Source of the DNA: Paraglaciecola algarum
GTDB lineage: Bacteria; Pseudomonadota; Gammaproteobacteria; Enterobacterales; Alteromonadaceae
Direction: 5' to 3'
NCBI RefSeq assembly: GCF_021532655.1
Contig: NZ_JAKGAS010000019.1
Span: 1 to 52,920 of the forward strand
Length of the DNA stretch: 52,920 bases
Shown: positions 26,694-36,426 of the stretch, in pieces
How the letters are laid out: each line of letters starts with the position of its first letter
How positions within the stretch are numbered: position 1 is the stretch's first letter
Notes under the pieces: generated by a model
Told to the model about the DNA's origin: nothing
The model's database searches: none
What the model saw: the letters and a program-made list of their open reading frames with translations, nothing else
Made by a program: the position numbers and the translations under genes

Positions 26694-27293
26694 ATGAAAA
26701 TCACCTTAGCTTCTAGCTCAAAATACCGACAAAACATTCTTAAAAAATTACACTTAGCATTTGACTGTTTGGCACCTGATATCGACGAGGCGGCCATGGA
26801 AACAGAAACAGTAGAGCAACAAGTTTTACGTTTGGCTATCAAAAAGGCCAAAGCCGTCGCATTAGTTAAACCAGATAATTATGTTATTGGCTCAGATCAA
26901 CTCGCCTGCTTCGATGGCCAACCTTTAGGTAAGCCGGGAAATTTTGCAAAAGCTAAACAACAACTGCTTTTGATTAATGGTCAAACTGTGCAGTTTTACA
27001 CTGGCTTATGTATTATTCATAAAAACAATCAACAGATGGAATACTTAGTAGATGTATTCGAAGTCAAATTTAGACAATTAACAGAACAACAAATATCCAC
27101 TTACCTAAAAATAGAACAACCTTATGACTGCGCAGGAAGTTTTAAGTGCGAAAGTTTGGGCATATCCCTGTTTAAATCTTTAAACGGACGTGATCCAAAT
27201 AGTTTAATTGGTTTGCCCTTAATTGGCTTAGTCGACTTGTTTAATCAAATGGGGATCAATATTTTTGAACATATGCAACATAGTCTGGATTAA
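26694..27293 (+). CDS. Maf family nucleotide pyrophosphatase (YceF type)
   Basis: This is a protein of about 199 aa from the ATG at 26694, whose MKITLASSSKYRQNILKKL matches the family N-terminus. The frame extends 20 codons further up to a GTG, which I discount. The family hydrolyses non-canonical nucleotides. IGSDQLACFDGQPLGKPG contains the expected catalytic Asp, and CAGSFKCESLGI is typical of the YceF (7-methyl-GTP) subgroup. It overlaps the end of the convergent phosphatase gene by 4 bases (TTAA). Confidence 0.9.
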   Translation: MKITLASSSKYRQNILKKLHLAFDCLAPDIDEAAMETETVEQQVLRLAIKKAKAVALVKPDNYVIGSDQLACFDGQPLGKPGNFAKAKQQLLLINGQTVQFYTGLCIIHKNNQQMEYLVDVFEVKFRQLTEQQISTYLKIEQPYDCAGSFKCESLGISLFKSLNGRDPNSLIGLPLIGLVDLFNQMGINIFEHMQHSLD

Positions 27294-27931
27294 ATAAACT
27301 CTAATAAATCACCAATAGAATCAATAATGGCAATGGGTGCATGCTGATTTAAAGTTTGTTTATCATGTACACCAAAACTAACACCTACTCTATCCATACC
27401 AATCGATTCGGCCATAGCCATGTCGTAACTTGTATCCCCAACCATAAGAGCCTGGTGAGGTTCAATATTTAACTCAGCTAAAATTTGCTGCAACATATCT
27501 GGAGAAGGTTTACTTTGTGCGTCATCAGCACACCTAGACGAATCGAAAAACTGTTTGGTATTGGAGTGTTGCCACCCTTGATTTAGTCCTTTACGCCCTT
27601 TGCCTGTTGCCACAGCCAACTTATAACCTTTACTTTTTAGCCTTGTCAATAACTCAACTACACCGTCAAATAAAGGGCTAGATTCTTGATAATGCCGTAC
27701 AGAAAAATACTTATATTGGTCTGCAACTTTTTCGGCACTTTTTATATCTGGCAATGCAAATAATTGTTGCATTGCCTGTACTAAACTAAGACCGATAACT
27801 TGTTTAGCTTCATTACTGGTTGGTACAGGCAATCCTAAATGCCTGGCACTATCTTGGATACATTCTACGATCTTTCCGACCGAGTCCATTAGTGTGCCAT
27901 CCCAATCAAAAATAATGACTTTATATTTCAT
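27290..27931 (-). CDS. HAD-family phosphatase (phosphoglycolate phosphatase-like)
   Basis: This is a 213-aa haloacid dehalogenase-type hydrolase: DxD motif in IFDWDGTLMDS (Asp9, Asp11), ATGKGRKGL (motif II region), and GDTSYDMAMA (motif IV). The helical cap sits between residues 15 and 80. The substrate is not predictable. Its ATG overlaps the rluC stop by one base (TAATG), so the two are coupled. Confidence 0.88.
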   Translation of the reverse strand: MKYKVIIFDWDGTLMDSVGKIVECIQDSARHLGLPVPTSNEAKQVIGLSLVQAMQQLFALPDIKSAEKVADQYKYFSVRHYQESSPLFDGVVELLTRLKSKGYKLAVATGKGRKGLNQGWQHSNTKQFFDSSRCADDAQSKPSPDMLQQILAELNIEPHQALMVGDTSYDMAMAESIGMDRVGVSFGVHDKQTLNQHAPIAIIDSIGDLLEFI

Positions 27932-28896
27932 TATTCACTTTCTGCTCGCAAGCGTTTCAACACACTAGTTAAAGCCGGCTCTAATGGCGCTTTAAAACTA
28001 ACTCGTTCTTCTGAGGTTGGGTGTTGAAACGCTAAAGAATGTGCATGTAAAAATAATCTTTTTAAGCCCAAGTTTTGCATTCTTTCGTCAAATTGTTTAT
28101 CGCCATAACGACTATCACAAGCTATAGGGTGATCTGCATGTAAACAATGTACACGTATTTGATGAGTTCGACCGGTAATGGGCGACGCTTCCACTAATGT
28201 TGCACCTTGATAACTTTCTAAAACTCGATAACGTGTTTCTGAAGGTTTACCTTCTTCATTTACTAGCACCACTCGCTCACCTGATTTAAGGGTATTTTTT
28301 AATAAGGGCGCTTTTACCTTAAAACGATTCGAGGGCCACTGCCCAACAACTAAAGCTTGATACCTTTTATCAACTTTTTTGTCGATTAACTGTTGATGCA
28401 AGTTTTTTAATGCCGAACGTTTTTTGGCAATTAACAAACAACCAGAGGTATCTCGATCTAACCGGTGTACTAACTCTAAAAACTTTTGTTGCGGCCTTAA
28501 TGCTCTAAATGCTTCAATCACACCAAAACTTAAACCGCTTCCACCGTGAACAGCAGTACCTGAAGGTTTGTTTAAAACGATCAAACAATCATCTTCAAAC
28601 AAAACATTATTTTCTAAACTAGCAACTTTATTTAAATTAGTAGAAGGTAATTCGGTGGGTTCTGCCACGCGAATTGGCGGAATGCGCAACTCATCATGGG
28701 CACTAAGTTTGTATTCTGGCTTTACTCGTTTTTTGTTTACCCGCACTTCACCTTTGCGCAAAATGCGATAAATAAGGCTTTTAGGCACTCCTTTTAACAA
28801 GGTGCGTAAAAAATTATCAATCCTTTGCCCTTCGAGCTCAGGTTCGACCGTTATAAATTGAACTTTTTGAAATGTTAAATCTGTCATAGGCCGCAT
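27931..28896 (-). CDS. rluC: 23S rRNA pseudouridine synthase RluC
   Basis: This is a 321-aa RluA-family enzyme. An S4 RNA-binding domain lies at about 22-85 (GQRIDNFLRTLLKGVPKSLIYRILRKGEVRVNKK). The catalytic Asp147 is in HRLDRDTSGCLLIAK. RluC modifies U955, U2504 and U2580 of 23S rRNA in E. coli. It is divergent from rne, the same arrangement as in E. coli, which supports RluC over the other paralogues. Confidence 0.93.
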   Translation of the reverse strand: MRPMTDLTFQKVQFITVEPELEGQRIDNFLRTLLKGVPKSLIYRILRKGEVRVNKKRVKPEYKLSAHDELRIPPIRVAEPTELPSTNLNKVASLENNVLFEDDCLIVLNKPSGTAVHGGSGLSFGVIEAFRALRPQQKFLELVHRLDRDTSGCLLIAKKRSALKNLHQQLIDKKVDKRYQALVVGQWPSNRFKVKAPLLKNTLKSGERVVLVNEEGKPSETRYRVLESYQGATLVEASPITGRTHQIRVHCLHADHPIACDSRYGDKQFDERMQNLGLKRLFLHAHSLAFQHPTSEERVSFKAPLEPALTSVLKRLRAESE

Positions 28897-29458
28897 ATTC
28901 TATCTGAATTATCTAAGAAGTAATGGATAAATTTAATATCTTGCTAGTATTAGCTGTTTAATGTGATAATACGTCGGTTTTCTCACATGAAGTGTGTGTA
29001 TGAGAACAAAAATAGATTAATTAGTTTTGTAAACAATGACGACCATAAGTCGTAAACGTATATTGTATGCCGACTGTGAAGTGAGTAACTTTTCGCAGCA
29101 AAGGGTAAAACAAAACCATTACATCAGCGATATAAATAACAAACCGATCGCAATGAATGTAAAGAATATAGATGAATTGACAAGGTATTTGAAGCAATAA
29201 TGTGCCAGACAAGCACCACAGTTTCGAATGCTGATAAGTTTAAAAACAAAAGAATTTAAGCTAAACACCACGCCTAGTTTAGCGCTCATAAATGTGAGCA
29301 ATGTGTTTAAAAACAATGTATTAAATGATTAATATAACGAACACATAGGCGGAAACTTAATTCCCAGTATACAGTCGTGAGGCTGCATGTAATTACTGTC
29401 TAATCACTATGTAATTCTCTACTTTGTGACGATCGGTACAATACCGAGCTAAACAAGA
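28897..29458 (+). promoter_or_regulatory. rluC-rne divergent intergenic region, long rne leader
   Basis: These 562 bases hold no supported gene. A region of this size before rne fits the long 5' untranslated leader through which RNase E autoregulates its own message in E. coli. A short hairpin (TCGGTA, loop CAA, TACCGA at 29433-29447) ends 11 bases before the start codon and could mask or present the start site. Another inverted pair lies near 28979-29005 (TTCTCACA and TGAGAA). Minus-strand reading frames here are hydrophobic and unsupported. Confidence 0.5.
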
Positions 29459-32365
29459 ATGAAAAGAATGTTAATCAACGCTACGCAGCAAGAAGAATTG
29501 CGTGTAGCACTCGTAGATGGACAAAAGCTGTATGATTTGGATATTGAAAGTCCTGGTCATGAACAGAAAAAAGCCAATATCTACAAAGGTACTATTACCC
29601 GTGTTGAACCCAGTTTAGAAGCCGCTTTTGTTGACTATGGCGCAGAACGTCATGGTTTCTTACCTCTCAAAGAAATTGCCCGTACTTACTTCCCTAAGGG
29701 GTATAAATTCGAAGGTCGCCCTAATATCAAAGAGGTGATTAAAGAAGGGCAAGAAATTATACTGCAAATTGATAAAGAAGAACGTGGTCAAAAAGGCGCA
29801 GCCTTAACTACATTTATTAGTTTAGCAGGTAGTTATTTAGTGCTAATGCCTAATAACCCGCGTGCTGGCGGTATTTCTCGTCGTATTGAAGGTGACGAGC
29901 GAACTGAACTAAAGGCAGCTTTAAGTGGCTTAGATTTACCAAATGGTATGGGCTTAATTGTACGCACGGCAGGTGTAGGTAAATCAGCTGAAGAGTTGGC
30001 TTATGATTTAGATTACTTAGTTTCAGGTTGGACACGTATTACGGAAATGGCAGAATCCCGCCCTGCTCCATTCCTTATTCATCAAGAAAGTGATGTAGTA
30101 GTTCGCGCAATTCGTGATTACCTTAGACGCGACATTGGTGAAATATTAGTAGATAAAACTAGTGTGCATGAAAGAGCATTAAAACACGTTGAACAGATGC
30201 GCCCTGATTATGCCAACCGCGTAAAACTGTATCGTGGCGATGTGCCATTATTTAGCCATTATCAAATTGAAAGTCAAATTGAATCAGCCTTCCAACGTGA
30301 AGTGAGACTACCATCTGGTGGTTCAATTGTTATTGACCCAACAGAAGCGTTAATTTCTATCGATATCAACTCAGCTCGTGCCACTAAAGGCAGCGATATC
30401 GAAGAAACCGCGTTCAATACTAACCTTGAAGCAGCAGACGAAATTGCCAGACAGTTACGTTTACGTGATGCCGGTGGTTTAGTGGTTATCGATTTTATTG
30501 ATATGACCCCAGTACGTCATCAGCGTGAAGTTGAAAATCGTATGAAAGATGCTGTCCGCGGTGATAGAGCCCGTGTTCAATTGGGCCGTATCTCTCGATT
30601 TGGTTTACTTGAAATGTCTCGTCAGCGTTTACGCCCATCATTAGGTGACTCTGCACATAACGTATGTCCAAGATGTAGTGGGCATGGCACTGTGCGTGGC
30701 ACAGAGTCTTTAGCTTTGTCTGTGCTTCGTATAATGGAAGAAGAGAGTATTAAAGACAACACTGGTCAAATTGAAGCCCAATTACCGGTTAACGTAGCCA
30801 CCTATTTGCTGAATGAAAAACGTAAAACTGTTGGCATTATTGAAAAGCGCCATTCAGTGCAATTAATTATTATTCCTAACCCCAATATGGAAACCCCTCA
30901 TTACAGCATAAATCGTCGACGTCCTGATGATGCAGTACAAGAAATGAGCTACAACCAGCCTTTGATTGAAGTGGAAGAAACCATAACAGATAAAACTGTT
31001 GCACCTGCTGCGCCTAAAGAGCAACCTGCACTGCAAAGCTTAATCTCTGGTGATAACAAGAATGCGCCTATAGCTAAAGCGCAAAACGCAGTTAAATCAG
31101 CAGGCCTGTTAGAAAAGGTTAGTAAATGGTTATCTGGGTTATTTACCACTGAAGAGAAGGTTATTCCTAAAAAAACCACTCACTCTCGTAATCAAGGTGG
31201 AAATCAACGTAGAAATAAAAATGCTAGACCTGACAAAAACAAACAACGTAATGGCAAAAACTACGATAAAAAAGAACGTAGTGAGCAGTCTCAAAATAGA
31301 AAAGAGCGTAAACCTAGAAACGACAATCGCAAACCACGTAGAGACGACAAAGCACCTCTTGAACAAACTGATAAACAAGTTAAATCAAGTGCGCCGGCTA
31401 AGAAAAAAGAGCAAGTTGCTGAACGTCGTAAACGTCGTGATAATCGCCGTAGTGTACGAGTTGAAACAGATAAGCCAGAACAAACTCAAAATACTGCTGC
31501 AGTAGTAGCTGAAAACAACACAGAGGTAACCAAAGCGGCTCCTCAGGTTGAAGACACTAAACCAAGACAACAAACGGCTTCAGTTGAAGCGCCTGTTATG
31601 GCACAAGCTGAAACAGCACCTGCAACACAAGTGGAAAGTCCTGCTAGTGAAACCCCTGTTGAAGCAACGGCAAGTGAAGAAACCAACACGCGCACTCGTA
31701 GTCGACGCACTCCTAGACATGCTCGTTCGGCCGGTCAAAAACGCCGCAAAGAGTCTGATAATGCTGAAGCGAGTAATAACGAAGTAAACAATACAGAAGC
31801 AAATAAAATTGTTACGCCTGATGTAAAACAAGACGAACTGCAATTCGATGAGCCAGCTCAAACAGCTGAACAATCGGTTGAAAAAACTGAGAAAGTAAAG
31901 CAAGTTGAACCCGAAGAAGTCCCACAACAAGTTTCTTTAGAGTTGTCATCGGAAACTCAAGCTGAAGCAGCTGAAGTAACTAAAGAAGCTGTTGTTGAAG
32001 CTGAAGAAAATACTAAGGTTGAAGCAAGTACTGAGACTGCAGTAGCGGAAAAAACAGAAGTAGAAGCTAAGCCTGCTGCTGAAGCGGTTGTAACCGAAGA
32101 AGTGAAAGCTGAAAAAGCACCTGTTAAAAAGCGTGCTAAAAAGGCAACATCACTTAAAGTCGCTGATAAATCTACTCAGAAGAAGACGGCTTCAGCACCT
32201 ATGACTAAACCCGCTAGTCTGAATGAAGATTTTGTTGAAGTGAACATTAGCGCCCTAGGCGATGATGCCCGTCCAGAAGTGAAACGTTCAGCTAAAACGG
32301 CGGCAATTTTAAGCGCAACCAGTAAGTCGAATGCCCCAGCATTTCGCCCTGGAGCCGATGCTTAA
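29459..32365 (+). CDS. rne: Ribonuclease E
   Basis: This 968-aa endoribonuclease and degradosome scaffold starts MKRMLINATQQEELRVALVDGQKLYDLDIE like E. coli Rne. An S1 domain covers roughly 38-120. The catalytic Asp302 (ISIDINSARATKG) and Asp345 (VVIDFIDMTPVRH) are present, with the Zn-link CPRC (Cys403, Cys406). From about residue 520 on the protein is low-complexity: first Lys/Arg/Asn-rich (likely RNA binding, about 575-690), then Ala/Glu/Val-rich, ending in SATSKSNAPAFRPGADA, an expected protein-binding tail. It is transcribed with its own long leader. Confidence 0.97.
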   Translation: MKRMLINATQQEELRVALVDGQKLYDLDIESPGHEQKKANIYKGTITRVEPSLEAAFVDYGAERHGFLPLKEIARTYFPKGYKFEGRPNIKEVIKEGQEIILQIDKEERGQKGAALTTFISLAGSYLVLMPNNPRAGGISRRIEGDERTELKAALSGLDLPNGMGLIVRTAGVGKSAEELAYDLDYLVSGWTRITEMAESRPAPFLIHQESDVVVRAIRDYLRRDIGEILVDKTSVHERALKHVEQMRPDYANRVKLYRGDVPLFSHYQIESQIESAFQREVRLPSGGSIVIDPTEALISIDINSARATKGSDIEETAFNTNLEAADEIARQLRLRDAGGLVVIDFIDMTPVRHQREVENRMKDAVRGDRARVQLGRISRFGLLEMSRQRLRPSLGDSAHNVCPRCSGHGTVRGTESLALSVLRIMEEESIKDNTGQIEAQLPVNVATYLLNEKRKTVGIIEKRHSVQLIIIPNPNMETPHYSINRRRPDDAVQEMSYNQPLIEVEETITDKTVAPAAPKEQPALQSLISGDNKNAPIAKAQNAVKSAGLLEKVSKWLSGLFTTEEKVIPKKTTHSRNQGGNQRRNKNARPDKNKQRNGKNYDKKERSEQSQNRKERKPRNDNRKPRRDDKAPLEQTDKQVKSSAPAKKKEQVAERRKRRDNRRSVRVETDKPEQTQNTAAVVAENNTEVTKAAPQVEDTKPRQQTASVEAPVMAQAETAPATQVESPASETPVEATASEETNTRTRSRRTPRHARSAGQKRRKESDNAEASNNEVNNTEANKIVTPDVKQDELQFDEPAQTAEQSVEKTEKVKQVEPEEVPQQVSLELSSETQAEAAEVTKEAVVEAEENTKVEASTETAVAEKTEVEAKPAAEAVVTEEVKAEKAPVKKRAKKATSLKVADKSTQKKTASAPMTKPASLNEDFVEVNISALGDDARPEVKRSAKTAAILSATSKSNAPAFRPGADA

Positions 32366-32393
32366 TACTTGTTATCAATAAGTCGTAATTTAC

Positions 32394-32432
32394 ATGCCGC
32401 GCTGGGTTTTACCTAATGCGGCATTTTTATTT
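32394..32432 (+). terminator. Rho-independent terminator after rne
   Basis: ATGCCGC at 32394-32400 pairs with GCGGCAT at 32418-32424, followed by TTTTATTTAT. It lies 29 bases after the rne stop codon. Confidence 0.7.
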
Positions 32433-32516
32433 ATACTGGTAGTTGAGTTTTTATTCCTGTATCCTCCCGCGCCCGCGATTGGTTTAATCGTCATTTTAAT
32501 TACTTGAGAATAGTCT

Positions 32517-33830
32517 ATGAGTTTTGCTGATTTAGGTTTGCACCCTAAAATATTGTCTGCTGTGACCGCCAAGGGTTATACAGACCCTTCCCCTATCCAA
32601 GCACAAGCTATACCCGCCGTATTAGAAGGCAAAGATGTAATGGCCGCTGCGCAAACAGGGACGGGCAAAACTGCTGGGTTCACCTTGCCTATTTTGCATT
32701 TGTTGAGCCAAGGCAAACCAGCAAAACCTAATCAAGCAAGAGCATTGGTATTAACTCCCACTCGTGAACTGGCTGCACAAGTTGCCGAAAGTGTACAGAC
32801 TTATGGTCGAGATCTACCGTTAAAGTCAGCTGTGGTATTTGGTGGTGTGGGTATTAATCCGCAGATGATTAAACTTAGAAAAGGTGCCGATGTGCTAGTC
32901 GCCACCCCAGGGCGTTTATTAGATTTATATAATCAAAATGCTGTTAGGTTTAATGAGTTAGAAATACTAGTGTTAGATGAAGCAGACCGTATGTTAGATA
33001 TGGGATTTATTCATGACATCAAAAAAATATTAAAACTCCTTCCACAAAAACGTCAAAACTTGATGTTCTCAGCCACCTTCTCTGACGACATACGCAAGTT
33101 AGCCAAAGGCCTAGTGAATAACCCTGTTGAAGTGTCGGTGTCACCTGCTAATACTACCGTAGACTTAGTTGAACAATGGGTATATCCAGTGGACAAAAGT
33201 CAAAAATCAGCCATATTGACTCGATTAATAAAAGATAATGATTGGCAGCAAGTGTTAGTGTTTAGCCGCACTAAACATGGCGCTAACCGCATTGTTAAAC
33301 AACTTATCGCTCGCGGTATTACTTCAGCTGCAATTCATGGCAATAAAAGCCAAGGTGCTAGGACCAAAGCCTTGGCTGAATTCAAACAAGGAAAAGTGAG
33401 AGCACTTATCGCGACGGATATTGCCGCTCGAGGAATTGATATCGATCAACTTCCACAAGTTATTAATTATGATTTACCCAACGTGGCTGAAGACTATGTA
33501 CATCGAATTGGTCGAACAGGCCGCGCAGGTGCAACCGGCCAAGCTATTTCTATGGTTACAGCAGAAGAGTTTAATCAGCTTGTCGATATTGAAAGACTTA
33601 TTAAGCAACTTATCCAACGTAAAACTATTCCCGGATTTGAGCCTAACACCCCGCTTCCTGAATCTCGTTTAGACTCAAGGCCAATTAGACCTAAAAAGCC
33701 GAAAAAGCCTAAACAAGATCATAAGGATGGACATAGAGGTGGTGGCCAACGTGCCAGCGAAAAGCGCCCTACAAGTCGTAGAAGAAACAATAATACAAAC
33801 GCAAATTCTGCCAATAATGGAAATCGTTAA
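32517..33830 (+). CDS. rhlE: DEAD-box RNA helicase, RhlE family
   Basis: This is a 437-aa helicase: Q motif (PSPIQAQAIP), motif I GTGKT (48-52), PTRELA, GG, TPGR, DEAD (154-157), SAT (185-187), ARGID and HRIGRTGRAG are all present. The short C-terminal tail is basic (KKPKKPKQDHKDG and SRRRNNNTNANSANN), typical of RhlE, which remodels rRNA and assists mRNA decay. Its position next to rne is suggestive of a joint role in RNA turnover, but a terminator separates them. Confidence 0.9.
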   Translation: MSFADLGLHPKILSAVTAKGYTDPSPIQAQAIPAVLEGKDVMAAAQTGTGKTAGFTLPILHLLSQGKPAKPNQARALVLTPTRELAAQVAESVQTYGRDLPLKSAVVFGGVGINPQMIKLRKGADVLVATPGRLLDLYNQNAVRFNELEILVLDEADRMLDMGFIHDIKKILKLLPQKRQNLMFSATFSDDIRKLAKGLVNNPVEVSVSPANTTVDLVEQWVYPVDKSQKSAILTRLIKDNDWQQVLVFSRTKHGANRIVKQLIARGITSAAIHGNKSQGARTKALAEFKQGKVRALIATDIAARGIDIDQLPQVINYDLPNVAEDYVHRIGRTGRAGATGQAISMVTAEEFNQLVDIERLIKQLIQRKTIPGFEPNTPLPESRLDSRPIRPKKPKKPKQDHKDGHRGGGQRASEKRPTSRRRNNNTNANSANNGNR

Positions 33831-33887
33831 CCTATCTCTATTGTTAGCGTAATCTTGTTTATTTGATGAATGAAATTTAAAAATCAA

Positions 33888-33918
33888 GGCCAAATGTTAA
33901 TAATATTTGGCCTATTTT
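33888..33918 (+). terminator. Rho-independent terminator after rhlE
   Basis: GGCCAAAT at 33888-33895 pairs with ATTTGGCC at 33905-33912, followed by TATTTT. It also faces the convergent solute-binding protein gene and may act in both directions. Confidence 0.65.
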
Positions 33919-33974
33919 GCTAATTAATCTAACGTGTATCTGCGTAAACTCTATTTTTTAACAGCTAAATCGAT

Positions 33975-34862
33975 TTAATTTTTTATATCATTGTTTTCGA
34001 TTTTAATAATTTTCCGATGGCTTAGATTGGCTCTAGCTATGTCTTTTTCATAATATTTTTCAAATATCATTTTGAGTTCACCACTATCCAATAATCTAGT
34101 TAACCCATCCCCCATACGTTTTGCAATTCTAGGTGCATTAGGAGAAGCATGCACATAAGTTTCCATTGGCAGAAACAATGCAATAGTTGGCTCAATTGTG
34201 ATGTCTTTTAACATTGCCTGACGGGTTTCTAACTCATCATAAATTTCATAAACCGCTCTTGGAAAGTAGTCAAATCTTTCTTTTTGGAGCATTTGAAATA
34301 AGCCTTCAAAGTTATGACCAACTGAGACACCAAAACCTTGCTCTTTAAACACCTTAGTTGTCACCCAATCAGCATGTAAACCCGCCTTTAGTGATTTTAA
34401 GTCTTCTATTGAATTTACATTTTCAAATTTTTTTAGGTTACTTTTCTTTATTAATAATAATCGATAGCTTAATAAACCTTGTCTGATAGGTACTTTAATC
34501 GAAATTGTACCTTTATCCCACACATCACTATTGGGTGAAATAAACAGATTTATATTTTCACCGGATATAGTTTCTTCAAGAGCTCTGCTAGGATTCATAT
34601 CCACATGAACTGTAGTAATAGAAAAAGAGCCATATTCGGGGATTGTAACTTCCAGAGCTCGACGAATAACTTCGTCTTTGTGGTTTGCTCGCTTGTCGGC
34701 GTTCAGTAACGGTTTCCATAACTTAATAATGTCATTTGCCTGAATTTGAAAGCTGAGACCTCCACCTATAAAAATAATTAAAGACAATAACCACAATAAA
34801 TTATATTGATTAAGTTTATTCAAATTTTTCTTTTTATAAGAACGAAACAAGAATTTGCTCAT
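33975..34862 (-). CDS. Periplasmic solute-binding-like protein
   Basis: This is a 295-aa protein with a long basic N-terminus (MSKFLFRSYKKKNLNKLNQY) before a hydrophobic signal segment (LLWLLSLIIFIGGGLSF), so it may be anchored or cleaved after QAN. The body resembles the type-2 periplasmic binding fold: INLFISPNSDVWDKGTISIKVPIRQGLLSYRLLLI, LKAGLHADWVTTKVFKEQGFGV, RFDYFPRAVYEIYDE, and RMGDGLTRLLDSGELKMIFEKYY at the end. No transporter genes neighbour it. The ligand is unknown. Confidence 0.65.
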   Translation of the reverse strand: MSKFLFRSYKKKNLNKLNQYNLLWLLSLIIFIGGGLSFQIQANDIIKLWKPLLNADKRANHKDEVIRRALEVTIPEYGSFSITTVHVDMNPSRALEETISGENINLFISPNSDVWDKGTISIKVPIRQGLLSYRLLLIKKSNLKKFENVNSIEDLKSLKAGLHADWVTTKVFKEQGFGVSVGHNFEGLFQMLQKERFDYFPRAVYEIYDELETRQAMLKDITIEPTIALFLPMETYVHASPNAPRIAKRMGDGLTRLLDSGELKMIFEKYYEKDIARANLSHRKIIKIENNDIKN

Positions 34863-35114
34863 TAATAAATAGACTCATTGAATGATAATAGTTTGCATCC
34901 AATTGAAAAGTCAAACTGACTAAAATCTGCTATTAATTCAGAATATGAACACTGTTTGCAAGACATACTTACAGCGACATTTAAGCGCCATCTAGAAATA
35001 CCTAGAGGCTGTTATAATAAATTAGTTTTCCATCTAATCTTACTAAATGACTTTCTTGTATTCTTTTAAATAAGGCCTAAAATCGCCCCTCCAAAACTAT
35101 AATCGAAAGAAGCT

Positions 35115-36359
35115 ATGTTGTTACATTATGTTTTAATTGGCTTAGCGCTTTTAGCGCTAGCTGGTGTTATTTTTGAAGAAGTCATTCATATAAATAAAGC
35201 TAAAATTACCTTACTTTTTGGTACGCTTTCTTGGATAGCCTTGTTTATTTTTAGTCCTTCTGGTGCTGAAAGAGCTGTTATCGATCATCACCTTAGAGAA
35301 AACCTAGCAGATATTTCGTCTTTATGGCTGTTTTTAGTAGCTGCCATGACCTTTGTGGCTTACCTAAATAAAAAAGGTTTAATAGCAAGTCTTTTACATA
35401 GAGCCATGCCTGAATCGATCAGTGAACGAAAATTACTATTTTTTACCGCTATTTTTAGTTTTGTATTTTCATCTTTAGCAGACAACATCACAGCAACGTT
35501 AGTCTCAGTGGCACTAATTTTGTCGCTATCGTTACCCCCAAATAAAACCATGCGTTTTGCCGTATTAGTGGTATTTGCAGTCAACTCTGGAGGGGTATCA
35601 TTAATCACAGGTGACGTTACTACCTTAATGATATTTCTAGCGGATAAGGTGAGTATTTTGAACTTACTTTGGTTGTCGCTACCGGCTTTTGTTGCAGTGC
35701 TAATATTAGCAGCCTGTTTAAGTATTGGTATGAGTGGCCGAGTCAGGATAAAACAGCAAAGAAAAGACATTCGTAAAATAGATTATGCAATAGCCTTGAT
35801 CTTTTTAAGCACAATTCTATTCACTATATTTGGTAATGTATTATTCGAAATTCCGCCAGTGTTGAGCTTTTTAGCCGGCCTATCTGTGATGTTTATTTTT
35901 GCCCGAATTTTTAACGATGATGACGAGCATGATCCAATTTTAGAGTACATTCGGTATATCGAGTTTGATACTCTATTATTCTTTTTAGGCATTTTATTAT
36001 TAGTTGGCATGTTAGAGCAGATCCACGCTTTAGAATTTTTACTAACTTTATACGAACACCTGCCACCACTTTATGCCAATTATATTATGGGTATTACGTC
36101 GGCCGCAGTGGATAATGTGCCGCTTACAGCAGCACTATTGAAGACAGATATCACTATGGATCTACCTTCATGGTTGGGCTTAACGTACGCAGTAGGTGTA
36201 GGTGGTTCTTTGTTGGTGATTGGCTCGGCTGCAGGTATTGTATCTATGAGCAAAATACCAGGACTGACATTTGGCCGTTACGCTAAATACAGCTTTTTAT
36301 TATTAATAGCTTATACAGTTGGCTATGCATTAGTACTTACCCTAGCAAACTTTATTTAG
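35115..36359 (+). CDS. nhaD: NhaD-type Na+/H+ antiporter
   Basis: This is a 414-aa membrane protein with about 11 hydrophobic helices. It belongs to the ion transporter superfamily by its two half-repeats: SSLADNITATLVS near residue 121 and AAVDNVPLTAALL near residue 332, whose Asp-Asn pairs are expected ion-site residues. NhaD proteins export Na+ or Li+ in exchange for protons, which suits a marine organism. It is single, with a hairpin after its stop shared with the convergent yaiI-like gene. Confidence 0.88.
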   Translation: MLLHYVLIGLALLALAGVIFEEVIHINKAKITLLFGTLSWIALFIFSPSGAERAVIDHHLRENLADISSLWLFLVAAMTFVAYLNKKGLIASLLHRAMPESISERKLLFFTAIFSFVFSSLADNITATLVSVALILSLSLPPNKTMRFAVLVVFAVNSGGVSLITGDVTTLMIFLADKVSILNLLWLSLPAFVAVLILAACLSIGMSGRVRIKQQRKDIRKIDYAIALIFLSTILFTIFGNVLFEIPPVLSFLAGLSVMFIFARIFNDDDEHDPILEYIRYIEFDTLLFFLGILLLVGMLEQIHALEFLLTLYEHLPPLYANYIMGITSAAVDNVPLTAALLKTDITMDLPSWLGLTYAVGVGGSLLVIGSAAGIVSMSKIPGLTFGRYAKYSFLLLIAYTVGYALVLTLANFI

Positions 36360-36373
36360 TGAAATAAATGAAA

Positions 36374-36397
36374 GAGCCCATAATAAGTTATGGGCTC
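36374..36397. terminator. Hairpin between convergent genes, likely bidirectional terminator
   Basis: GAGCCCATAA at 36374-36383 and TTATGGGCTC at 36388-36397 form a perfect 10-bp stem with a TAAG loop. On the minus strand it is followed by TTTCATTTATTT; on the plus strand there is little T tract. It lies between nhaD and the UPF0178 gene. Confidence 0.6.
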
Positions 36398-36426
36398 AGT
36401 ATGTCTAAATTAGTTATAGAGTTATA

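Noticed and set aside
29021..29316. Two hydrophobic minus-strand reading frames in the rne leader
   Set aside because: They overlap each other in different frames, show no family resemblance and have no ribosome binding site; more likely by-products of AT-rich leader sequence.
30949..31930. Several antisense and alternate-frame reading frames within the rne tail
   Set aside because: They arise from the repetitive Lys/Glu/Ala codons of the RNase E C-terminal region.
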